From contig JAWPMT010000004.1 of assembly GCA_033344775.1 (NCBI GenBank), positions 1,550,001-1,614,000 of the forward strand: a stretch of DNA of 64,000 nt, written 5' to 3'. Shown here piece by piece: positions 1 to 8,000 of the stretch. A program made the position numbers and the translations under genes. Within the stretch, counting starts at the first letter, position 1. The number at the start of each line of letters is the position of its first letter. A model generated the notes under the pieces. The model was not told the DNA's origin and did no database searches. It saw only the letters and a program-made list of their open reading frames with translations. This DNA is from Cytophagales bacterium. GTDB lineage: Bacteria; Bacteroidota; Bacteroidia; Cytophagales; Cyclobacteriaceae.

Positions 1-1791
1 ATCACTTTTATTAAGGATCGTGATCCGCGCCAATTGAAGCAGCAACTATCTGAGGGAGAAGCCTGGACTTTCGAAGGTTTTGATGGGTATTCAGATGAAA
101 AAGTATACGTCAATTTGAGACAGGTCCCCATTGGTAAGTCACAAATGTTCTGGACGATAGGCACCGTGGTTCCGTTCAAAGAGATCACGGCCGCATCCAT
201 CGAAATTATCCGAAATACCATCTTCATTGGACTTGCAGGGCTATTCCTGTTGGTAATGGCCATTGTCTTTATCACCAATAGCATGGTGAGGTCCCTCCAA
301 AAATCCGAGCAGCTATTGAATAGGCTCGCTCGTGGTGAAGTAGATCCACAGGCACAAATTGCCATTCACGGGAAAGATGAATTGAGTAGGATCTCGCAAT
401 CAGTTAATTTATTACTGGTAGCGCTATCTAAAAAAGCAGCCTTTGCAGAGGAGATCGGACAGGGCAATTTGAAATCTGATTTTCAACTCTCCGGATCAGC
501 CGACCAGTTGGGAAAATCCCTGCTGCAAATGCGGCAAAACCTTCTGGCGGTGATTAGTGAAGTCAATCAAGTCATAACTACAGCTGCCGAAGATGGCAAC
601 TTATCTACTCGCATCAATCAAGAAGAAAAACAAGGGGTATGGCAGGAGTTGGCACAATCCATTAATGATTTACTGGCATCATTCCATTTTCCTTTTCAGG
701 CCATCAGTTCGCTCACTCAAATGATGGCAGAAGGTGACTTGTCCGAACGTCTGGATGAAGACCTGAAAGGTGATATTGGACAGCTTTCGCTCAACCTGAA
801 CCAGGGATTGCAAAACCTGACTTTGCTCCTTGCCAACGTCATCGAACAAGTCAACGAAATACAATCGTCGGCTTCGGTTATGCTCGGTACCGGTAAGGAA
901 ATGAACCTAAGCACCGCTGAAATTGCCCAGGCCATTCAGGAAATGAACAATGGTGCCACAAGCCAGGTAGAACAGACAGACAGGTCTTCTCAGTTGATTG
1001 AAAAGATCATGCAATCTTCATCAGGCATGGAAGATCAGGCACAGAACATCAACAGGGCTGCACAGGCCAGTACTGAGAAAAGTGAACAAGGAATGGACCG
1101 AATCCAAAAGGTAAACCTGTCCATGCAGGACATTTCTACGTTCTCAGCAAAAACCAACGATTCATTTCAGGTATTGACCAACCGTTCGAAAGAAATCTCT
1201 CAGGCTTTGGACGTCATTACTGAGATCGCTGCACAAACCAATCTCCTCGCCCTTAACGCGGCCATAGAAGCGGCCCAGGCGGGAGATGCTGGCAGAGGTT
1301 TTGCCGTAGTGGCGGATGAGATCCGTAAACTGGCCGAAGACTCGCGACGGTCAGCTGGCAGCATCAGTCAATTGGTGGAAGAGGTCCAAAACGACACACA
1401 AGAGGCCGCCCAGGTTTTGGAAGTCATGAATGAGCGCATTCAGGCAGGTGAAGACGCTTCTCAACAAGCCTCCAACGCTTTTCAGGAAATAGCCGGGGCA
1501 ACCGATCAAACCTTACAATTGGCCCGCGAGATTTATGAAGCAAGTCTGGCACAAAAGCAAGACATCCGTGATATCGTGAATATCACCGAATCCGTAGTGG
1601 TCATTGCCGAAGAAACGGCAGCTGGAACAGAAGAGGTATCTAGTTCCGCAGCACAGCTGGCAGCAGGCATGGAGCAGTATCAGTCGCAGACACAGGCAAC
1701 AGCAACTACATTAAACCAATTGAAAATGGCCATCGAAAAGTTTAAGTTGAAGGAAAACGCTTCCCTAACTTTATTGCCAAATGGGCATTAG
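1..1791 (+). CDS. Methyl-accepting chemotaxis protein, 5' truncated by the window edge
   Basis: The reading frame is open from base 1, so the true start lies outside the window. What remains is the end of an extracytoplasmic sensor domain, one transmembrane helix (about nt 214-288, rich in I/L/V/F), a long HAMP-type linker region (about nt 290-900) and a cytoplasmic signalling domain. The highly conserved MCP hairpin tip is visible around nt 1219-1330 ([15 protein letters not shown] followed by [15 protein letters not shown]). The family senses ligands and controls a CheA kinase; in non-flagellated Bacteroidota it may act on gliding or another output, which is inference. No che genes are visible nearby. 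The ligand cannot be inferred because most of the sensor domain is missing. Confidence 0.93.
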   Translation: MTFIKDRDPRQLKQQLSEGEAWTFEGFDGYSDEKVYVNLRQVPIGKSQMFWTIGTVVPFKEITAASIEIIRNTIFIGLAGLFLLVMAIVFITNSMVRSLQKSEQLLNRLARGEVDPQAQIAIHGKDELSRISQSVNLLLVALSKKAAFAEEIGQGNLKSDFQLSGSADQLGKSLLQMRQNLLAVISEVNQVITTAAEDGNLSTRINQEEKQGVWQELAQSINDLLASFHFPFQAISSLTQMMAEGDLSERLDEDLKGDIGQLSLNLNQGLQNLTLLLANVIEQVNEIQSSASVMLGTGKEMNLSTAEIAQAIQEMNNGATSQVEQTDRSSQLIEKIMQSSSGMEDQAQNINRAAQASTEKSEQGMDRIQKVNLSMQDISTFSAKTNDSFQVLTNRSKEISQALDVITEIAAQTNLLALNAAIEAAQAGDAGRGFAVVADEIRKLAEDSRRSAGSISQLVEEVQNDTQEAAQVLEVMNERIQAGEDASQQASNAFQEIAGATDQTLQLAREIYEASLAQKQDIRDIVNITESVVVIAEETAAGTEEVSSSAAQLAAGMEQYQSQTQATATTLNQLKMAIEKFKLKENASLTLLPNGH

Positions 1792-1843
1792 ATGTACTAT
1801 GGCATCATAATTGCCGTTTTGTTCAAAACTTAACGACTCAATT

Positions 1844-2143
1844 ATGAAAACTAAAATCATCTTATTCCTCCTCGTCCTGGGTTCTTTTTCTTGCAATGAT
1901 GACGATGACGAAACAACATTATCTTCTGTTCTCCAGGGTATCATTCAGCGCAATAACATAACCGCCCTTGTTCCATGTGTGGCCAATAGTTTTTGTTCGG
2001 ACGAAAGTCACGGCGACTATGAATTCATCGGAGATTCTAACCTCAGGGTCGACAATGAGTTTTTCGACCTGAATGAACTGGACAGCTATGAAGTGGAACG
2101 ATCGAATGGCATCCTGGTCATGAACTTGTATTTTAGGAGTTAG
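1844..2143 (+). CDS. Small putative lipoprotein, function unknown
   Basis: I chose the ATG at 1844 over an upstream TTG at 1811 because it places a short lipoprotein signal directly at the N-terminus (MKTKIILFLLVLGSFSC, a lipobox-like SFSC). The mature part of about 80 residues opens with an Asp stretch (CNDDDDE), as is common in Bacteroidota lipoproteins exported to the outer membrane. The rest has three further cysteines (VPCVANSFCSD) and no family I recognise. It lies 52 bp downstream of the chemotaxis receptor on the same strand. A secreted structural or binding role is possible, but nothing in the sequence specifies it. Confidence 0.6.
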   Translation: MKTKIILFLLVLGSFSCNDDDDETTLSSVLQGIIQRNNITALVPCVANSFCSDESHGDYEFIGDSNLRVDNEFFDLNELDSYEVERSNGILVMNLYFRS

Positions 2144-2197
2144 TTCCCACTATTTTTCTTTATCGGATTGGAGTCTTAGCTCTTACAACTAAGCCTG

Positions 2198-2686
2198 CTA
2201 ATCCGAATATGCACTTCCAACAATGGTTCTCGGAAATGGAAAAGCCTCGCCCCGATAGCATAGGTGTGAACAGCCCATAGAACGGGTCTGCCCTGCCGGG
2301 ATTGTGTATTTCCGAGCTAAATATCCTTGCTCTTCATTGATATCAAAATCTCCCCGAGTGATGGCTACAATCGTTTTGTCAGAAGTATTTCGAATATTGA
2401 CGATTTTTCCACAATCATGCTCGCCACAAGGGCCACCTTCTTCGATCAACAATGCTTCCTTCAATTCATTGGGCAATGCCTCACCGTGCCACTCTACTCC
2501 TTCTCCTTCATCTTTAAATACCAGTTCTACGACTTCCATATAGGTCAGGTCATTCACGTTCTTTAATTCCTCGGAAGGGACTTCTGAGGCAACGGCAGAA
2601 CTGTCGTTATTTTGGTTAGATCCTGAGCAACCGGACAAAACCATCAATGCATACAAAACAATAAAACGGGGAATGGATTCAGACAT
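2198..2686 (-). CDS. Putative lipoprotein, function unknown
   Basis: The ATG at 2686 gives a signal peptide ending in a clear lipobox (MVLSGCSGS); an in-frame ATG at 2731 would bury it behind 15 extra residues, so the later start is preferred. The mature protein of about 140 residues begins with a low-complexity Ser/Asn/Asp linker and contains three further cysteine clusters (GGPCGEHDCGKIV and MGCSHLCYRG) that could form disulfides. It includes a segment resembling a beta-sandwich (IVNIRNTSDKTIVAITRGDF). No family recognised. It is transcribed away from the downstream sensor kinase gene, and its promoter must lie in the short 2687-2804 gap shared with that divergent gene. Confidence 0.7.
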   Translation of the reverse strand: MSESIPRFIVLYALMVLSGCSGSNQNNDSSAVASEVPSEELKNVNDLTYMEVVELVFKDEGEGVEWHGEALPNELKEALLIEEGGPCGEHDCGKIVNIRNTSDKTIVAITRGDFDINEEQGYLARKYTIPAGQTRSMGCSHLCYRGEAFPFPRTIVGSAYSD

Positions 2687-2804
2687 GAGCGGGAAATTTG
2701 AGTTTTTACCAAAAATCACATTTTTAGCCATTGGTCACCAAAACTGGATCACAACCCGGCCAAAAACGTAATTTTAATCAATAAATCAGGAACAATACCT
2801 GCGG

Positions 2805-3863
2805 ATGAAACCCTCACCATTCAGTACCGGACATGCCGTACTGCTTGCCTTATTGGTAAGTAGCCTTCTCATCTTGCGACAGTATACCGACTACCTGATC
2901 AATGACTATGGCTATCAATTCAGCTGGTTTGTAGTAAGTACACGAATCTTGATCACTTATTTGCTTTGGGGTGTTTCTTTTCATTTTTTACTTCGCATCG
3001 CACAAAAGTTATTGGCCAGAAAAATAGGCGTCTGGACCGCCTTAAAACACGTGGGGATAAGCCTACTGATCGCTATCTGTCACCGGGTACTGACTGTTCT
3101 GCTATTCGATATTGCCTATTATTTCAGGTCGGGTTTCTTACCGGATTGGTTTGCCCTCGGTAACCAGGTGGCTCTTTCAGCCGGGCTCTTTTCCAGCGTT
3201 CTGGAATACTGGCTGATCATGTGTCTGCTATTGGCCATTACCTACTATTCACGCTACCTCAAACAGCAGAAAGAACTTAATGAAGCCCGGCTCAGCGCTC
3301 TTCAACATCAACTACAGCCACACTTTTTGTTCAATACCCTGAATTCCATTTCTTCTCTCATCGATATTGACAGCAAAAAGGCCCAGAAGATGCTAGCTCA
3401 ATTGGGCCAATTATTAAGGCAGATCCTTGAAAAAGATCAACGTCAAATGATCTCATTCGAGCATGAACTCAATTACATCAAGGCCTACCTGGAAATCGAG
3501 CGCATCCGCTTTCAGGACCGCTTGTCCCTGACTTTTGATATTGACGATCAGGCTTTGGCCACACCAGTCCCGCCCTTGCTGCTTCAACCGCTGGTCGAAA
3601 ATGCGATCAAACACGGTATTTCCAGAAATGTAAACGGGGGAAGTATCGCGCTAAATGCGAAAGTCTTCGACAAAGCGTTGCATATCCGCATCACCAATGA
3701 TTGCCCGGCTCAAAATGGATCGGTTAACGGAAGTGGCTTTGGCATTGGTATCCGTAATGTAGCCGCAAGGCTTGAAGAATTGTACGGCGACCAGCAAGCC
3801 TTTAACGCGGAAAAAACCACAGAAACATATACGGCTACTCTCAAAATCCCATGCAACACATGA
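2805..3863 (+). CDS. LytS/YehU-type membrane sensor histidine kinase
   Basis: The 352-residue protein starts with about four hydrophobic helices (residues roughly 10-170) and no large periplasmic domain, followed by a His_kinase (PF06580) domain. The phosphoacceptor region is visible as LQHQLQPHFLFNTLNSISS, and the ATP-binding N-box as PPLLLQPLVENAIKHG with a later GFGIGIRN glycine loop. Such kinases phosphorylate LytTR-type response regulators. The next gene is exactly that and starts inside this stop codon (ATGA overlap at 3860-3863), so the two are translationally coupled. The stimulus is unknown; kinases of this membrane topology often sense envelope state or small hydrophobic ligands, but that is only family knowledge. 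Confidence 0.93.
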   Translation: MKPSPFSTGHAVLLALLVSSLLILRQYTDYLINDYGYQFSWFVVSTRILITYLLWGVSFHFLLRIAQKLLARKIGVWTALKHVGISLLIAICHRVLTVLLFDIAYYFRSGFLPDWFALGNQVALSAGLFSSVLEYWLIMCLLLAITYYSRYLKQQKELNEARLSALQHQLQPHFLFNTLNSISSLIDIDSKKAQKMLAQLGQLLRQILEKDQRQMISFEHELNYIKAYLEIERIRFQDRLSLTFDIDDQALATPVPPLLLQPLVENAIKHGISRNVNGGSIALNAKVFDKALHIRITNDCPAQNGSVNGSGFGIGIRNVAARLEELYGDQQAFNAEKTTETYTATLKIPCNT

Positions 3864-4624
3864 CCATTAGAGCACTCGTAATCGATGATGAATTTCTCGC
3901 TCGTCAGAGAGTGATCAAACTGCTGGAAACTCACGACCAAATCAAGGTGCTGGGAGAAGCAAAAAATGGACAGGAAGCGGTAGACCTCATTCGGCTGAAG
4001 CAACCAGACTTGCTTTTTCTGGACGTGCAAATGCCCGATTTTGATGGTTTCGAAGTGATCAAACGTATCCAGGGAGTGCAAATGCCTTACATCATTTTCA
4101 CGACCGCTTACGATCAGTATGCCATCAAAGCTTTTGACATTCATGCCCTGGACTACTTACTCAAACCCATCGATGAAGAACGTTTTCAAGCTTCAATTCG
4201 TAAAGTGGCCACTCATTTTCAATCACAACGAACCACTGATTTCAACAAAGAATTACTCAAGATGATCCAGACTTTTCATCGGTCCGATCAATTTCTGGAT
4301 CACCTCATCATTACAGACAGAGGGCGTGAATTTGAAGTGGACCTGGATGAAGTGCTGTACTTTGAAGCAAATGGCAATTATGTTAATCTGTTCACACAAA
4401 ACAAGACGCACCTGTATCGAACAACAATGAATGCCCTCGCCGAGCAGTTGAACCCTGAGGAATTCATCCGGATTCATCGCTCTCTGATCCTGAATAAACG
4501 GTACATCGGAAAGTGCACCTATACCAGCAACAACGAATATCGGTTTACCTTGAAAAATGGTCAGGAATTAGCTTCCGGGCGGTCCTTCAAGCAGGATGTG
4601 ATGGTTTATTTGAATCAAAGCTAA
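3860..4624 (+). CDS. LytTR-family response regulator
   Basis: Starting at the ATG at 3860, the protein is 254 residues. A receiver domain occupies roughly residues 1-120, with acidic pocket D9/D10, phosphoacceptor Asp55 (LLFLDVQMPD) and a conserved Lys in LLKPIDEERF. A LytTR DNA-binding domain follows (about 150-250: YFEANGNYVNLFT, then EFIRIHRSLILNKRYI). LytTR domains bind pairs of short direct repeats spaced by about one or two helical turns. A second in-frame ATG at 3851 exists, but the 3860 start gives the ATGA overlap typical of coupled kinase-regulator pairs. I found no convincing pair of LytTR sites just upstream of the kinase gene or of the following DUF2911 gene, so its targets are unknown. 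Confidence 0.93.
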   Translation: MTIRALVIDDEFLARQRVIKLLETHDQIKVLGEAKNGQEAVDLIRLKQPDLLFLDVQMPDFDGFEVIKRIQGVQMPYIIFTTAYDQYAIKAFDIHALDYLLKPIDEERFQASIRKVATHFQSQRTTDFNKELLKMIQTFHRSDQFLDHLIITDRGREFEVDLDEVLYFEANGNYVNLFTQNKTHLYRTTMNALAEQLNPEEFIRIHRSLILNKRYIGKCTYTSNNEYRFTLKNGQELASGRSFKQDVMVYLNQS

Positions 4625-4718
4625 CCATTCATCACACGTCTCACGGTTGGTCATTCTTTCATGTGCCTGCCTCAACCAGAACCGTAAAGCATGTTACAAG
4701 TCATCAAAAACTTAAAAC

Positions 4719-5774
4719 ATGAATTACATCAAATCGAAATCATTTTTTGTGTGTCTGCTGCTCCTGATCAGCACCTTCACATTTGCACAAAACCTGACAC
4801 TACCAAGAGCAAGTCAATACGCTGAAGTGTCGCAGCGAGTGGGTATTTCTAATGTCACGATCACCTATCACAGCCCAGGCGCCAAAGGTCGGAACATCTG
4901 GGGTGGGATCATCCAATACGGGTCTATCTGGCGAGCAGGAGCCAATGAAAATACCACCATTACCTTTTCTCACGATGCAACTATTGAAGGTCAAAGTGTA
5001 CCTGCCGGAACTTATGGATTGTTCATGCTACCCGTAGACAAACAGAACGTAAGGGTCATTTTGTCTCAATTCTCCCAATCATGGGGAACCGTTTCCCCCA
5101 CGGAGGCCGAGACCACAGCAATCGTGGATGTCAAGACCAAAGAAATTGCTGCGGAAGAGTGGTTGAATTATAGTTTCAAAGATCGTGGCGGAAATGAGGT
5201 TACTGCGGTTTTGCAATGGGCAGATCTGGAAGTTCCGTTCACCATCGGTTTTGATGTGGCAAGCATCGTTCTTGAAAATGCAAAAGCAGAACTCAAAGGT
5301 CCTGCAGGATTCTCATGGCGGGGCTATTCCCAGGCAGCCAACTTCGCGCTGCAAAATGACGTGGAACTGGAACAAGCCATGGCCTGGATCGATCAGTCTA
5401 TCAACATGAGCAAAGGGTTTACTAATCTTCAGGTGAAAGCGGGATTGCTCGCAAAAGCAGGACAGGAAGATGCAGCGAAAGCACTCATGAAGGAAGCTAT
5501 ACCGATGGCAAACGGATTCCAACTCAACCAGTATGGCTACCAATTGCTCAATGGTGGAGATACCAAAGGGGCCATCGAGGTATTCCAAATGAATGTAAAA
5601 AACAATGCTGAACACCGATTCATCTGGGGATTTACCGACAGTCTGGGTGAAGCCTATCTCAAAGATGGCAATAAGAAACTCGCGCTGAAATACTACAAGC
5701 AAGCCAGGACGCTTGCTCCTGAAAATCAGTTTGCTTACCTGGATGGTGTCATTGCAGACCTTGAATCCAAGTAA
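4719..5774 (+). CDS. Exported DUF2911 protein with C-terminal TPR-like region
   Basis: A 351-residue protein with a clear signal peptide (hydrophobic FFVCLLLLISTFTFAQ). The N-terminal half (about residues 25-175) matches the DUF2911 pattern common in Bacteroidota, with VGISNVTITYHSPGAKGR and WRAGANENTTITF followed by PAGTYGLFMLP. The C-terminal half (about 200-350) is alpha-helical and resembles TPR units, for example ALKYYKQARTLAPENQFAYL. The molecular function of DUF2911 is not established; it is periplasmic or surface-exposed by its signal. It begins 94 bp after the LytTR regulator and is followed 1 bp later by a hydrolase gene, so the last two probably form an operon. Confidence 0.85.
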   Translation: MNYIKSKSFFVCLLLLISTFTFAQNLTLPRASQYAEVSQRVGISNVTITYHSPGAKGRNIWGGIIQYGSIWRAGANENTTITFSHDATIEGQSVPAGTYGLFMLPVDKQNVRVILSQFSQSWGTVSPTEAETTAIVDVKTKEIAAEEWLNYSFKDRGGNEVTAVLQWADLEVPFTIGFDVASIVLENAKAELKGPAGFSWRGYSQAANFALQNDVELEQAMAWIDQSINMSKGFTNLQVKAGLLAKAGQEDAAKALMKEAIPMANGFQLNQYGYQLLNGGDTKGAIEVFQMNVKNNAEHRFIWGFTDSLGEAYLKDGNKKLALKYYKQARTLAPENQFAYLDGVIADLESK

Positions 5775-5775
5775 A

Positions 5776-6432
5776 ATGAGAACATTGTTCTTCCTACTTT
5801 TCCTGGGTGGTGCCTGCACCACCTGGGGATCTACCCGAACCTTCAAAACGTTTGATTTTCAGGGTAAGGCTGTGACTTATGCCATTCAGCTTCCAGATGA
5901 TTTTGATCCCAACAAGACCTATCCAGTTGCGATCGGTCCATCAGAAGTGAAATCGGAAGGTGACCAGTCTTTTTATTGGCGTAAAACAACAGCAACTTAC
6001 GGATGGATACTGGTTGATTTCACCCTCTATGAGTCTTCACAAAAACAAGCGCAAGTCGTGGCACTAATGGATCACTTAAGGACGACCTACAAGGTAGAAG
6101 GCAACAAGTTCCATACCATCTGCTTTAGCGCCAATAGTGCTTCAATTTTTGATTTGGTCATGTCCATCCCCAATCATTTCCATTCGATCACTGGTATGGC
6201 AGGTAACCCGGGAACTACGAATAAAAATAAGTTGTCTCAACTGAAAGGTGTAAAGGTCTCCTTTGTCGTCGGTGATAATGATAACTACTGGATGAATGCC
6301 GCCAAAGATCGCCATCAGCGCCTATTGGATGCTGGAGTTAACAGTCGGATAGAGATCATCAAAAACGGCCCTCATGTCATGCGGAAATTGATTGGAAAAG
6401 GTACCATTGAGCGCATGGATCAATTGAGGTGA
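5776..6432 (+). CDS. Exported alpha/beta-hydrolase-fold protein (esterase-like)
   Basis: The ATG at 5776, one base after the previous stop codon, gives a 218-residue protein with a signal peptide (MRTLFFLLFLGGACTTWGS). The layout fits a small alpha/beta hydrolase of the PHB-depolymerase or carboxylesterase type: a beta-strand and loop (YPVAIGPSEV), a nucleophile-elbow candidate at CFSANSASIF where the usual GxSxG is degenerate, a strand before a possible acid (VSFVVGDNDNYW) and a C-terminal His (NGPHVMRKL). The degenerate nucleophile motif means activity is uncertain. An upstream in-frame start at 5713 would overlap the DUF2911 gene and spoil the signal peptide, so it was rejected. Confidence 0.78.
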   Translation: MRTLFFLLFLGGACTTWGSTRTFKTFDFQGKAVTYAIQLPDDFDPNKTYPVAIGPSEVKSEGDQSFYWRKTTATYGWILVDFTLYESSQKQAQVVALMDHLRTTYKVEGNKFHTICFSANSASIFDLVMSIPNHFHSITGMAGNPGTTNKNKLSQLKGVKVSFVVGDNDNYWMNAAKDRHQRLLDAGVNSRIEIIKNGPHVMRKLIGKGTIERMDQLR

Positions 6433-6521
6433 ATCGTCTCCTAACGAAGATTTTCAAGTCGATCTAAGGAGCATTCCAACATCGGATCTTCGTAAAGCAG
6501 GTCGATAGTTATCTTTACTTT

Positions 6522-7112
6522 ATGCCGATGCTCTACATCAAATTCGCCATCAATGATGCTGCCAAATTCACCGACTTCCAACAGCTTTATGCGCACATGG
6601 AACAGGTCCGTCAGCCCGGATTCAGATTCGAAGAGGAAGAAAAAGCAGAACCCGATATCGATTGGGCAAACATGACGCAGGAAGAAATTGATGAAGCATA
6701 CGAAGCGGTTGAAAATTCACCTACTACAGAGGAAAAACGCTACCAGGAACTGATCCCCGATTACGTAAAGCGATGCTTTGAAAGGTATGCCAAATACGAT
6801 GAGGTCAGGTACGGCATGTTTAGTTTCCAACCTGCGGAAATGCTCAATTATCTGGAATATGGCTTTGAAACAGCGCTGGTCAAACTGGAAATGACTGATT
6901 CAAGTCATGGCCTTTTCGAATTTGCTCCTTATGGTTATCCGTTTGGTGGCCTGGATCGCTTTTTGATGACCCTAAGGGGGTATGAACTGACACCTTTGGA
7001 ATCTTACAATGGGTTTGAAGTAATTGAGTTTGAATGGTCTTCTGAATTTGATTACACCGTGACTGAATTTCCGGAAAGGACCAAAGCTTATAAAGCAACG
7101 GAGCAACAATGA
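6522..7112 (+). CDS. Hypothetical cytoplasmic protein
   Basis: A 196-residue acidic protein with no signal peptide or membrane segment and no family I recognise. It contains a Glu-rich stretch (RFEEEEKAEPDIDW) and aromatic-rich segments towards the C-terminus (FEFAPYGYPFGGLDRFLMTL). The codon pattern and the absence of a competing frame support a real gene. A TATCTTTA box (6510-6517) resembling the Bacteroidota -7 element TAnnTTTG sits just 5 bp before the ATG, so a very short leader is possible. It precedes another unrecognised gene on the same strand and may be co-transcribed with it. Confidence 0.7.
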   Translation: MPMLYIKFAINDAAKFTDFQQLYAHMEQVRQPGFRFEEEEKAEPDIDWANMTQEEIDEAYEAVENSPTTEEKRYQELIPDYVKRCFERYAKYDEVRYGMFSFQPAEMLNYLEYGFETALVKLEMTDSSHGLFEFAPYGYPFGGLDRFLMTLRGYELTPLESYNGFEVIEFEWSSEFDYTVTEFPERTKAYKATEQQ

Positions 7113-7163
7113 GCTTATTGAACTTTGGTAACTTTATTATTGCCAAATTCAATTCATGCTACC

Positions 7164-7832
7164 ATGCACATCCAACCAAACTCCGACCAGATCAGGAAGT
7201 ACATCCCTATCTCCACTTATTTCCGATGGATGGAAGCGGAGAGGAACCGGTCATTCATTGGACTACCATTGAATCTGGTCGAGGCTTCCATGATCCAACA
7301 GCGGATCCAGCAACTTGAAGAGCAAGAAAAGTCCGGTTTCGTCTATGTAGGTGAGAAAAGCTGGTTGTTGTCCTATGTACAGGATCAGGCGGTGGAATAT
7401 CAAAACTACGAGCAATGGGTCCTCCGTAATTTCAAGGAATTTCTAGGACTCGATTTTGAAATTTCTCCAGACTACCCGCACCTAAATCACACCATTTGGC
7501 AAGCGGAATTCGATGCGGAGGAAATGGTACTTGGTTATGAGGAATTGAAAAATCCCGGCTATCTGGACATTGATGAAATAGAAGTTTTGATTGGCGGAAA
7601 TGGACAATCTCCGTCAGTCGCTCATGTTGTCAAAGCATTCGAATTCCTGCACAACCTGGAATATGCCATCGCCACGATTCCCATTGACCAGGGCACCCGG
7701 GAATTAAGCGTCACCGGAATTGATGTCTCGAACCCAACTGACCCTTGCCGATGGGAACTGGATGTGATCTCAGAATATGGCGGAGACCTGGAAAAAACAA
7801 TCGTGAATGGAGTTTCATGGCGGAGTACCTAG
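7164..7832 (+). CDS. Hypothetical protein
   Basis: A 222-residue soluble acidic protein starting at MHIQPNSDQIRKY. In-frame TTG and GTG codons upstream (from 7125) would extend it by 13 residues of poor quality, so the ATG at 7164 is preferred. No signal peptide, membrane helix or known motif is visible. The N-terminal helix (RKYIPISTYFRWMEAERNRS) suggests a structured domain, and the C-terminal part is rich in Asp/Glu. It follows the previous hypothetical gene after 51 bp and is convergent with the T9SS cargo gene, so it ends a transcription unit that began at or before 6522. Confidence 0.7.
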   Translation: MHIQPNSDQIRKYIPISTYFRWMEAERNRSFIGLPLNLVEASMIQQRIQQLEEQEKSGFVYVGEKSWLLSYVQDQAVEYQNYEQWVLRNFKEFLGLDFEISPDYPHLNHTIWQAEFDAEEMVLGYEELKNPGYLDIDEIEVLIGGNGQSPSVAHVVKAFEFLHNLEYAIATIPIDQGTRELSVTGIDVSNPTDPCRWELDVISEYGGDLEKTIVNGVSWRST

Positions 7833-7925
7833 CTATCTAATCGTATTCTCTTTCGCCAGAAACCTTACTTCAGTATCTTGAATATACTATTGTAAAGCAA
7901 TATGGATAGTAATCAACTGACTCGT

Positions 7926-7953
7926 AAAAAAAGCTGCCCCTTTTCGGAACAGC
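7926..7953 (-). terminator. Rho-independent terminator of the 1570-residue cargo gene
   Basis: Read on the minus strand this is an 8-bp GC-rich stem (GCTGTTCC paired with GGGGCAGC, two G-U pairs) around a short loop, followed directly by seven T residues (complement of 7926-7932). It lies 48 bp downstream of the stop codon at 8001 and is correctly oriented for that gene. Confidence 0.75.
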
Positions 7954-8000
7954 CTCTTCACCTGTTGTTGTAGATTGCTGGTTGAGCAATATTGACTATC

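Noticed and set aside
1811-1843. Upstream TTG start for the small lipoprotein
   Set aside because: It adds 11 residues ahead of the lipoprotein signal, so the ATG at 1844 is preferred.
4625-4718. LytTR binding site upstream of the DUF2911 gene
   Set aside because: ACCGTAAAG at 4681-4689 matches 8 of 9 consensus positions but has no partner 21 bp away.
7109-7318. ORF overlapping the 6522-7112 gene by ATGA
   Set aside because: The overlap looks like translational coupling, but the 69-residue product runs out of frame inside the better-supported 7164-7832 gene.
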